NCBI GenBank assembly: GCA_013398275.1
Contig: VZSE01002342.1
Location: forward strand, 1,089,787 to 1,153,786
Length of the DNA stretch: 64,000 nt
Reading direction: 5' to 3'
DNA from: Promerops cafer
Lineage: Eukaryota; Chordata; Aves; Passeriformes; Nectariniidae
The notes beneath the pieces are model-generated. The model was given only the letters and a program-made list of their open reading frames with translations. It was not told the origin of the DNA and made no database searches. The translations under genes were made by a program, and so were the position numbers. Of this stretch, positions 27,020-38,400 are shown piece after piece. The first letter of the stretch is position 1. Every line of letters starts with the position of its first letter.

Positions 27020-27670
27020 AATGTGTCTGTCCCGTTGAACATGAATCAGCCACATGCCCTTGCACCAATTTAAGCGAATCATGCGGCATCAGCACAAATG
27101 CAACTGGCAGGCAGAGGGAAGTGGTGGTAAATCTCTGTTTAGTACTTGAGAGACAGCATCTGGAATATGAAGTTTTGGGCTCCACAGTACAAGACACACT
27201 AGAGTAGGTTCAGAGCAGGGTCACTATAATGATTTAGGCTAGAGAAAATGATGCACAAGTAAAGGCTAAGGGAGATGTGTTTGCTTAATCTCAAGATATG
27301 AAAGCAGCAAGGGGTGTTACTGTCCTCATGGATGTGATGAGTGATTACAGGAAAGACTGAATCAGACATCTTGGAGGTGCAGCGTGAGTGGACAAGAAGC
27401 CATGGTCACACACGGCAGCATATGAAAAATCAAACTGTACAGAAAGGAGAACATTTTCTCCACAAGAGTGGTTAAGACCGGTACAGAATAGCCAGACAGG
27501 CTGTGGAATTTAGTGGCCAGCGTTCAACCCACAACATTAATATTCAAAATCCAGCTGAACAACGTATAACATATCTAGTCTAACTCTTAAGCTGTCCTTG
27601 ATTTGAGTAGGAGGTTGGACTACATGAACTCCAGAGATCCCTTCCAACCCAAGATTATTCTACAGTTCAT
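27020..27670 (+). repeat. CR1 LINE, 5'-truncated 3' end
   Basis: The 3' part of a CR1 non-LTR retrotransposon is readable on the plus strand. It shows the late ORF2 stretch around 'cccgttgaacatgaatcagc' (27031-27050), 'gttttgggctcc' near 27172, and 'ttcagagcagggtcactata' (27210-27229). The 3' untranslated signature 'gaggttggactacatgaact' and 'gatcccttccaaccc' follows, ending near 27670 in 'attattctac'. Substitutions and small indels are frequent, so it is an inactive old copy. It lies antisense to SCFD2 in intron 3. Its start is uncertain by some tens of bases. Confidence 0.88.
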
Positions 27671-30600
27671 CCCTATTTGTTGATATCCCTCATTCTGTGA
27701 TATGATGGAAGCAGTTATCAAAAAGGGCAAAATTCCTGCCAGGCCTTCTCAATCAACTTTATATCATGTAATTCTTCCTCTGGGATGCACTTGATAAGAA
27801 AGGATAAATAGCTGCGCTCTCAAAATGAGCTTTCTGCCACTGCCTTATCTTCTTTACCACCAAGCTTCTGCAACACAGTTGCCTCCACACCAACAGCTGT
27901 TTCCAAGCACAGTAAGAATTCAATTCAACCTTCAACCTGCACAGGATTCACACCAAGAGCATAAATCCTTGCTCCATAAATCATATGATTCTTTCAACTC
28001 CAGGAACCTATATGTGCTAGACAGAAAAAAAAAGGCTGGATAAGTTGCAAAATACGTATATGGATATCTCACTTCATGTAGTTCCAGGCGTGCTTGTTTT
28101 TTCTTTTGAGCAACTATTTTAAGCTCTCATGGATGCTACTCTGAGTATCAGCAGGTGAAAGTGAAAAGAAAATGAACAGGCACAATATCCAGCTTGAAAG
28201 AAGTATAATGATTAGTACAAAGACGGCTCCTCAGCTGGCGATGCTTCTGAACAACACTACACGCTAATGCAGTGTCACTTACTGATGAAAACCAAACTTC
28301 TGCTCATGAATATCTCTCCATTTCAGCTACTTTGTCACATCTCCTGAAAAACAGAGAACTTTGTTGGTAGGAATATGAGTATCCTTCATCTTTTTTGTTA
28401 CAACTAGTGAGTTACAGAGATTAAGTGAAAAGATAAATTGTTAAAAACACCCAGCAGAAGGCTACATACTCTCTGCCCTCTCTGCCCTAAACTGGCAAAC
28501 CCAGATGACTATCAGAAGATGGGATCTATTTAGTTAGTTAGGTGAATCCTCAGCAGGGCTGAAGCCCTGAACTTCAGCCTGATGTAACACTGCAAAGTGA
28601 AATAGCCATAATATCAATGTATTTCTGCAGTTCTCAATGTGGTAAATACTGTTCAGAAATCACCTTCATCAACAGTTACCAGGGAAAGCCAATCCCCATG
28701 ATACTCGAAGTGCATTCCCCTGGGAATGCAAAAGCCTATACAGAAGCCTCCCAAATAGGAACATTTCCAAATTTTACAGAAACACTTCAAAGTCGTCAAA
28801 AACATTTAGCACACTGAGAAGCCTTCCTGCCTCCAGGGGTGAATGATGCAACAAAACATCTGCTATATTGACCATCACTGAGGTTGGGAACATTTGCTTC
28901 AGGTCAAGACTACGTTTTTAGCTGCACTACAGGGAAAAATCAGGAACTCACTATTGCAATAGACTGGAAAAAAAAATCCACTTGGCTAGAAAGTCCCACA
29001 CCGCAGGACTCCTGTTACTTTTAAAGAGACAAAGAGCAGACTAATTTAACCTAAGGCTGCACAATGGAAGGAATTCAGGTCTGAGGAAAGCAGCATTCCC
29101 TCTCCTTGGAAAAATGCCCTGAGAAGATCAGGGAGCCCTTGAAGGAGCACTGTGAGACACACTATTAGACATTTGGGACACCTCAGGGTAAGCCAGACCA
29201 GTGTCAGTTGAGTTGGTACAGGAAGCCACTCACTTCATGAGGCTGCTGCCTTACTGATCCTGCTGCTTGCTCTCCCAAAGGATTTGGAGACCAGATAAAC
29301 AGGTAACACAGAAACGTAACAAGCATCCCAAGAACCAGTCTTACATCAATATGATGTCTTCTCTGCAAAATGAGGGGCCATAGTGTCTCCAAACCCAGCT
29401 GCTATCCAGGTACCTATCACTTACAGAGACATGCTGCAAAATGGATTCAAATACCCCACAGACCACACTGAGCTCTGCAATGATGACCTTCCTTCTACTC
29501 CCTTGTAAGGACCTCAGACTCAGACTGGTGTTGTCTCACTACTTGTCCGCATCACAAAATTGTCCTAATGGTTGGCCAGGGTGAATTTTAGATAAGTGAG
29601 ATCAGACTTGTTTGATCCAGAAAGATACATATATGTACTTACCTATCTTATTAGCTCATTATCTTGGCTGGTAGCTTTTATCCTTAAAATTTATTCCAGA
29701 AATTTATGGTATTGAGTATTTTTATATTGGTCTCATAAAGAACAAATAGCATATTAAACACTGTTGCAGCCCAATGCGACTCTTAATTTAAAAAAAAAAA
29801 TGCACATTTTACATGCTTTATGCTTTTAGATAAAGTGTTGATCTACTATACTAATCCTGTCCATTTTAAGCTACTGCTATAAACTCAAAATATTATTTCG
29901 TATTGACACACGAGAATGTCAGCATCTTCCCATTTCTACCCAAACAAATAAGAGTTCAATTCAACCCATACAAACCACCCCATCTGAAAAAGTTACAGCA
30001 CTCTTTTTTTGCTTCACAAAGACTAAGGCTTTGCTAATTTTATAGTGAGCTTGATTTTTAAAACTGTATTTGTACAATTCAAATGGAAAGACACCAAATG
30101 GCTTTTCTCCTGCTAACAAGGGCTTGTGTAACAGCACACTGCACTTTGTTTCTGTTACTATACCAGTGTTTCGACTTTCACCAGTCTCCATGCCAGTAAA
30201 AAGACACAATAAAGGAATTCAGACTCAGTCAAGGTTTACTGTACTCTTTTCAAACAGAAGAGTAAGGGTGTTGCTAAAGCCACAAAAGAACATTTGTAGC
30301 AAAGTTTTTACCACTGCCAAATACTATGCTAATAGTAAAGCTTTCAAGGAGAGAGTCGGGGCAGCCATGCTCATAGGATGATTAAGATATGCATCAGACC
30401 TATGAAGAATGAAGCAGGAAATTCAGGAATGGAAAAAGCAGTAATCTCTCTGCTGCTCCAGAGGAGCTTCATTACAGTCACTTACTAAGGGGTGGGCAGA
30501 AGTAATCCCTTTCCAGTATTTACAATTTCACTTAAATTCAACACAATGCTACAAATCTTACCCAAAAGCTATGAAGACAATCTTGTCTTCCAAAGAGCTT

Positions 30601-30833
30601 TTCAAAAGGATACTTAATTCTTTAAATAAAATACATTTAAAATGCCAGGATTTTTATTATGCCAAAATATGTATTTACACCTACACAATAGGATATCTGA
30701 CCAGAATTTGGCAAGTGTTTACCAGCCCTCAACCGGGTACATAACACATGACTGCAAATACCTCAGAGGAAAAATGGAGCTGATGTGTTTCTTAAAAAGT
30801 GTTGTTTGTTGCCTTTTGGGTTTTTTGAAATGA

Positions 30834-30851
30834 GTGTGTGTGTGTGTGTGT
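30834..30851. repeat. (GT)9 microsatellite
   Basis: This is a perfect GT repeat of nine units in SCFD2 intron 3. Confidence 0.95.
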
Positions 30852-33744
30852 AGATTGACATGAAATATTTTAATGCCTCTTTATTTAAATGACATCTAGA
30901 AAAGGACAGCTTCACCTATTTACATGCAAACAAATACTTCAGACATTCCCACTACCACTTCCCTTGATACAACAAAGAAAATGAATATGCAAACCAAAAA
31001 CACCTGGAAGCAGAACTCCAATCTACCCAGCTCAAAAAATGTAACCATAATAGCTGTATCCTTTATTTCTCTTTCTCTCCTTCATCAGATCTCCTCTCCT
31101 CTCTTCCTGCTGATCTCAATGGAAAAAGATGGAGTTCCCAGTGGTCTGCAGACATTTGGAGGTGCTGGAGAGAAGACATCTCCCCTTCTACAGTTTTCCT
31201 ACTCTCCTTCCTTCTCAGGAGGAGGACACGTTCAGAAGATATCAGAAAGCAAAAGCTTGAGCTGTGTGTCCTCCCAGAACTGTCATTGCTCCTGCCACAT
31301 GCAGCTGGGCAGAGAAAGGAAAGCTGGGCATCAGGCACATCCCTTGCAGGGGAAACGTGGGCAAGCACACGAACACCTCAGAGCAACAAGCAGCCTTTCA
31401 AAGCCCAGAAAACAACAGAATTTATTTTCCTTTCACTGAAAATACAGAAACAGGATGGGATTGAGTTTCCCATCACTGCACAGGGCTCCCATGCTGCCAC
31501 TTTCACAAGTGATGCAGTTTTTCAGGCAGGTGGCCACTGCAGGAGGGCTCAGCTACACCAAATGGAATTCAAAGCTTTGCTTTCAAATGTAATTCACTCC
31601 TTATTTCCAGGAGAAAAAAAAGAGCAAAAAAGAAGTCGTAAGGAAAATACTCTTACCATCTGACACAGCTGGTCTTAGTAAAGAGAGTAAGAGGAAACTT
31701 TCATGCTAGAAAATCTCTGACATTTAATATCAGGGCCATAAAAAGCTCAGAAAATACCCTAAGTGTTGAGAAAAACAATGTGCAATCCACCAAGATCTTC
31801 CAACACAGGCAGAACCTGAGGTAAAATCATAAAAACTCATCTAAGCACAGAGCCCAGTGAAAGCATTTCCCTTCTCTCTAGCCAGAGTTGCCTCATATCA
31901 CAGCTGCAGTGGAAGGAGCCTTTCAAAAAAACACAGCAATCAGGACCAGAACAGGCCACTACGATTTTTTGCTTCTCAGGAAATGCAGCAATTGATAAAC
32001 AGCACAATTTCCAGCTTCCCTACAGAGAAGTAAGATGTTCTGCAGCACGGTGAACAAGCAGTGAATGCTGTATAGACATCTATTTTAAGAAGTCATTAAC
32101 AAATATGTGTCATTGCACAATATGACATCTGGGTGTGAGTTTCGGGTTTTCCGCATTTCTGCTCAAAAAAGAAATGCTTTATTTTGGTGACTGTAGTGCC
32201 CCCCTCTCCTTGTTTCTGATTTTATCCCTGTTTATCATTTACAAGACTGCCTCAAACTTTACTTCACCCTTTGAATTTCAACTACAAAGTTAACAACTGA
32301 TTATGATTCTAGTGCGAGATAAATATACAATTCACAGAACAAAATTCTGTGAATATTACTCTATGCTACATTTCAACAATAACAAAAAAATCAGAAATTT
32401 GTTTCACCATCAACTCCTAATGTTTCCATATAACACTGTATTGAGCCCATGTATGCAAGACATTCAGTAAGTGTCAGCTACTGTGATTAAAAACTAGGTT
32501 ACTGCAGCCTTCACTAGATACCACAGGAAGGGGACACAGAGGAAAGGGTGGCTAATCTAATCATTCACACAAAGGAGCAAAGGTCACAGATGCATCATTA
32601 CCTCTTAAAGGCAAGAAGCAATTACTTTTATAACAAAGATGGATTTCAACATTAATAATAATTGCTTTTACAGTGTGTCACAAAAATACAGTGGGGGCTT
32701 CTTAACATTATTATGGTGAATACACACACATATATTAAAAACTTAAACAAGATTTTATTGTTTACTGAACGTTCCCTCCTTCAGACAAATTTGTAATGGC
32801 CTTTTCTGAGCTATTCCTTTTCCATTTCTTTAAAACAGCTTACAACATTACTGTTGCAGAAACCTAGTATTTCTGATTAATAATCTATTAAATGAATGCT
32901 CTAGGTATTAGTAAAGACCATACAATATCTTACATGTTATAGTTGTAAAGAACTCATGAGTTGGTTGTACATCTAATTCTACAATATCCTGGCAATTTAC
33001 TCTGAAGTCACAGAAAAAAGTCTATTACTCTTATTCCATGAGGACCTTTCTCTCTTGATGAAAAGTTCAGCAAGAAGTAGACCTAAACCAGTTTTTATAT
33101 GCCTAATATATCAATTTCCACGTTTTACTGAGTATGATGAGGTACATGATGAGGTTCTAAAAGAGCTATTGAAAGCCATTGTGTCTTAATCTGTTTCTCT
33201 AATAGTTCGAAAAATTAAGGTTTAAAGTGTGTCCAAACATGGTTTTCACCTTAAATTCCCCTGAGCCAGGCAGCCTTGCTCACCATAAACCTCATTACCT
33301 ATGTAATGTAAATACTACCTATATAATGCTATCATACACAAGAGCTGCACAACTTCCAGTTGCTATTTACAATGTCTGCTTTCAGGACACAAATCTCGCT
33401 AACAGTTCTAGAAAAAAATTCTCATGCTCTCTAAAATAAAGACAAGTTGCATTGCTAACCATTTACATGCCTTTAAAACCCTCCTTCTAGAACTCCAGTG
33501 CTTCTCCATGGGTCTCAATCTTTTTAAGGTTGTTGTATTCTTTGGAAAAAAAAAAAAAAAATCTCTCACTTATATTCCAGAAAGATCCTATGGTAGCTGT
33601 GAAGGTTACCTGAAATGTGTTGACAAGGATGGGGATGAACCAAGAACGGGTGGGTTTTGCCCAAGAGGGTTATGTGGAAAAAGAGAAGCTGACATCACCT
33701 TACACATTATCCCTATGTAAGGGAGACTATATCACATTACTCAC

Positions 33745-33872
33745 CCATGCTCATCTTAATAGGTAAATTTTCTCTGCTTGCAGCCTCCACAAGGTGTCTC
33801 CTGGCCTCCATCACAGCTTCCTTTTGTTTGAGGTTCATGAAGGACTCCCAGAGAGCTTTGGCAGCTGGATCA
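33745..33872 (-). CDS. SCFD2: SCFD2 third visible exon
   Basis: This short internal exon of 128 bases enters in phase 2 and leaves in phase 1. Its first base completes an Asn codon split from exon 2. It then encodes DPAAKALWESFMNLKQKEAV, MEARRHLVEAASRENL and PIKMSMG. The helical, charged stretch with ARRHLVEAASRENLPIKMSMG is highly characteristic of SCFD2. The donor ATGG|GTGAGT (GT at 33744-33743) is close to consensus. The acceptor TTTTCTTACAG (AG at 33874-33873) has only a short pyrimidine tract, so the exon may rely partly on exonic enhancers. It lies in no long open frame, because it is short and its flanks contain stops. I found it by looking for the missing segment between the exons at 58.9 kb and 15.7 kb. 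Confidence 0.95.
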
Positions 33873-35299
33873 CTGTAAGAAAATGTCATGGTTACACTGA
33901 ACATTGCTTGTATAACGGAGTAAACTTACGACAACATTTATGTTTTGAGTTGAATGCTTCTACTTATTAATCTCTCAGGCAGGCAGGATACAAGCAAAAA
34001 TAAAGTGATATAAAAGCTTGATTGTTCTTCGCAGAACAGTTGCTATAGTTTTACAGAAAAGCTAGATATTTTTGCTACCAATTATAAAGCATTAGAATTC
34101 ACATGTAATAAATAAGCATGTCATTCTAAAAGTATCCACTACTGTTCAACCAAGAGAATATCAGAAACAGTCCAAACTTCTTCAGTTATAAAAAGCTATG
34201 GAAAGAATGGGTTCTAACTTCCCCATGAGAGTTTATAACCCAAAGCTGGTACTTCCAATGCTGAAGGCTGTTGTTATAATTTTGATGAACTACTGTCCCT
34301 TTGGGTTTCATGGGTTCTCCTTACCTGAAATGAATAATCCATAGCAGAAATTAACTGTCCTTATGATTTCTGTAATTACAGATTTCCTTTTTGTTGTTGT
34401 TGCTGCTAAACTTAAATTAGGAATTTGTGTAGCTTATCTGCACTCAGTTCCCTGTCAGTCTTCTCTTTCCTCCAGGACACTGCATTTGTTGCTAGTGTGA
34501 ATGAATTCAGTGTTCTCTCAGTGGCAGGGGACGATAAGGTAGGAAAATCCGTCGCTTGGGGCTAAAGCCATGCATTGGGATTAACTATGTTGATTTTTTT
34601 TTAAATTTATTTTTTGTTTTAAAGGAAAAGCTTCCCTCTGCTTTTTCCTCAGGACACATTTAACTCCTAAAGACATTTTGATATCATTTACAACATGCCT
34701 ATAAACATGCCAAAATAAGCTTTGTTTCATGGAAATAGAAATCCATTATAATTCATTTGATACCCATTCCAGAGCAGCTGGTCTTATGCTCTGCTGCAAA
34801 AGCAAGGCTGTATTTAGCAAAACTGTGCTGTCTCCCAAACCAGGTAAGAGGATCACCAAGCCCCATTTCTGACATCCAAGCAACCCACATCCTCTTGTCA
34901 AAGCCTGAGTGGGTGGAAGGACTGTGGGAAGAAGGTTGTTACCCTTCTTCTGAACAAATCACAAATGAATAGGAAGTGCAAATTTCACCCTACTGCCACA
35001 ATTTAAAGAAAAAAAAAATCAGATGACCTAACACAGTCTTTCCATTTCTCTTTCACACAGTGCAACTCGACCTCCTTCTAAACACAGAGGCAGGAGACAG
35101 CACCCCCCAAAAGCTGCTGGGGCACCTGCAGCAGCTCCCTCACCAGCATCACCAAGTGCCATCTGAGCACTGATGCTGTGACTTTTAATTGGCAGCAGCT
35201 CCAAGGAGATTCCTCACATGAAAAAACTACAGTGATATGTAACACACAATAGTGCAAGAAATGCGAGATTTCCAAAGCAACTAGATGCTTCCATAAAAT

Positions 35300-35498
35300 A
35301 AAAAAAAATTCTTTATGGAAAGTGTTGTCAAGCATTGAGACAGGTGCCCCAGGGAAGTGGTGGAGTCACCATACCTGGAAGTGTCCAAAAATGAGTAGAT
35401 CTGGCACTTTGTGATATAGTTTAGTGGGCATGGGAGTACTCAGTCAAAAGTTGGACTTGATCTTGGAGGTCTTTTAATAGCTCTGATTCTGTGATCCT
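35300..35498 (+). repeat. CR1 LINE, short 3' end
   Basis: This short 5'-truncated CR1 copy is on the plus strand. It starts within a sequence resembling the 'attctttacggtgagg' block, followed by 'gccccagggaagtggtggag' (35347-35366) and 'tcaccatacctggaagtgtc'. Next come 'ggacttgatcttggaggtct' (35453-35472) and the tail 'ctctgattctgtgat' ending near 35495. The block order and tail are those of avian CR1 subfamilies. It is inactive and lies antisense to SCFD2 in intron 2. Confidence 0.88.
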
Positions 35499-38400
35499 CA
35501 GGTATGCTATTTTTACAGATTATCTACTCAATCTACTCCCCACTCAACATCACTTGTCAATGCACTGTATTGATCCTGTTCACATCACATTCACAGGGTA
35601 TGTCTCACTGTCATTTACAACTGTGCCTGAGGTTTGGATTTTATAAGGCCACTGCATTGCATGATAACTAATCCCTTCCTGAACATACAGTTCCAATACC
35701 AAATCTATGGAGATTGGGAATTGGACCTGAAACAGCAGGAAGCTAGGTTTAAAAATACTTTTTTCCCTATTTGGAAGAAAAAAAAGTAAAGCTTCTGTTT
35801 AAGATCTTTAACCTCTTCACATTCTCACAATTCTTTTCATCACCGTAAGTGTAAGCACAGAGTCTCACATAAACAAGATACCAGGAACTAAGCCTTTCAA
35901 ACAAAGGAAAACAAGCAAAATAATGAAGCTAAAATTAAAGCCTACCAGATTTTTCACAGGTTTTTGTAGTCTCATCTTTCTCACTCCTATACTTCATAAA
36001 GATACTTAGCAAACAGTAAAGTGTGGAAAACTCATCCTAAAAGCATCAATAGAAGTCAATAAAAGAGTGCATGTGATAAGGTTAATCCTTGCTTGCTGCT
36101 CTCCCTTTCCACACCATGTGTGGATCAGTCCTGTCACTTTAGATGGCAAGGTCCTTGAAAGCAACATGTATCATACTGTATTGTATGATCACTACCAGAA
36201 GCCCCTGTTTCAGCTGGTACTTCTACTTGTTAATAAAATTTAACACCCCTCCAAAATAACAGACCCATTATTTTAAACTAAACAAAGGAAAAAAAATTAA
36301 GAATGAGTCATACTATTGCTTTAAGAAAACCAAAAAAGGGGAGGGGTGTGGATTTACTTTTTGCTTTGTATATTCTTTCTTCCTCCTTTAGCCACATTAA
36401 GTTCTTCTTTAATCCCAAGGACCAAAGTATGCAGGATCCCTGAGAGTTGCTGTAATACACCAAAAACAGCAAAAAGCAAAACCACTATAGTACAGACTTA
36501 AAGGAGATGAGAGTCAACCACACTCCTGTATTCTACATCTCTGTCATCCAGATTTTCTGTAGACATTTTTTTTCCCACTGCTTTGCAGAATACTTAGTGG
36601 TTTAGGTATCACATATATATAACTGTATATAAGCAGGATGAGGTCAATGTATATCAGTAGCTAACACAGTCAACTGACTAGGTCAATCCACAGAAAACAG
36701 TTTTTAAGCTCAGTCATTCTTTTTTTTTTTCATATAATAGGGGAAAAGAGCCACAAAAGTACTTGTATTTTTTCTGCTGCTAACACTTTTCCTGTTCCCC
36801 CTTTCCAATAAAGGTTTTTGCTTTGAAAAACACCCGCTCTTAACCTTCATCAGTGACAAGACAGGAATGACTGCTGGGAATGAGTCAGTAGGACACAGTA
36901 CAGGGCTCTGATGTTGCCTCTTGCGTGATCTGAGAAGTTACCACAACATTTTCCTTTTAGAGATTTCTAACACTCGGAAAATATATTATCTTATCTTACC
37001 CTTTCGGGGAAACATTTGTCTGCAACTGCCTTCCAGCTCTTGTCATGGTGCCCTTCCCCTCCTCTTTTTCCCATCTGCAGTTCCTCTGCTTTGGTGCAAA
37101 TGCCCCAATCCAGTGACAGTGGTAATCAGTGATTTCTACAGAACCCAGCACCCCAATTCAAATTTCTCCCTCGTCTTGCATTCCTTCTCTTCCCATGAAC
37201 TATGTATTGATTTTACACGTTATTTGGTCAACTTCTGCACTCTGAAAGTAGTTTTCTGAAATGAAACAGTTTGGGTTTTTTTTTTAAATATTCAATACAT
37301 TACAAAACCTTTAAAAGATATTGTCTGAGTGACGATGGTTTGCCTAAGAAAAAATAAATCCTTTACAGTTACACAACAGTACAGCTCAGGAATTCAAAAA
37401 CACCCTTCAAAATAAATGTCACAAAATTAGGTAAATATTACAGTACACGCTTCTGTGCATTTCTATTACAAAATGTTTTGCAGGGCACGGCAACCCTGAC
37501 AAAGAGACGAGAACACTGAAATTCAGGGACCTCTCTGATAAATCAGTTTTACCAATAAGGGTAGAATTTTGCTCACAGATTTGATACCCTGTCCATTTCT
37601 TTCATCGCTATAGTTACTATATTGTACCTAATCAACCAGTTATATCAGAAAACAGAATTTAATAAAAACAAGCATAGCAGTAACCTGGTAGAAAATTTAT
37701 TAAACAAAAATATCACATTAAGTCCAGAGAAAAAGCCTAAGTCTTTGAAAAGCCCCACTGGACACAGTTATACCATTCAATTTACATAAAGCAGTCTCTG
37801 ACAGACATCTCATAATTGCAGATTTCTCCCTTCCCCTCATACACAATTTTTTTTTAATGAGACATTCTCTGTTCCAAAACTAATTAAAATTTAACTGCAT
37901 ATAATTTGTACTTTAAAACAACAATGAAAAAGATTATAAAGAAAGAGAGAGAAATCTAGACAACTGAAAGATGCGGTTTCCCTACTTCTGGTTTCAAATG
38001 CCAGTTTTCAAAGCTGAATCACGAAGACAGAGGTGAAGAGGACCAAGTCATCATATCCATAGTCTGTACGAAACCTAAAATGAGACACCAGCTGGCAATA
38101 GTGCCAAGAAAAAGGTGCTGATGAGAACCAGTCAGAAAGGTTGGGATGTTCCCTGTTCCCTAAAGCTTGATGCAGGTGCTTCAAAGCAGCTCCAATTTGC
38201 AGCCTCCAGAGGCACACTTTCTCTAATTAAAGACAGGAGAGAGAGAAAAACAAAAATAAAAATCAATAATAAAACTATTTAGCCATTAAGTGGCTAACTA
38301 GCTTGCTTCTCAAATTTATAATATCCAAAGGAAAGACCAGACAATGAAATCTGTTGTTTACAAGATGCAGGGTGAAAAAGCTAAAACCTGAGCAGAAGTA

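Larger units (their letters stand above)
15731..33744 (-). other. SCFD2: SCFD2 intron 3
   Basis: This intron of about 18 kb has the donor GTGAGT at 33744 and the acceptor TTTCTACAG ending at 15731. It contains a degenerate CR1-like body (about 19.15-19.80 kb), a MIR relic (22.3 kb), a 28-nt T run (26.2 kb), a recognisable CR1 3' end (27.0-27.7 kb) and a GT repeat (30.8 kb). Open frames at 16303-16683, 21611-22000 and 30924-31439 have no recognisable domain. Nothing else can be supported in this stretch. Confidence 0.9.

Noticed and set aside
30924..31439. 171-codon open frame as a protein-coding gene
   Set aside because: It has no recognisable domain, low-complexity composition, overlapping open frames on both strands and no splice or promoter context. 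It is reported only as an observation.
37485..37560. Possible MIR relic ('gacgagaacactgaaattca')
   Set aside because: Only one short block resembles the MIR tail and the expected neighbouring blocks are missing.
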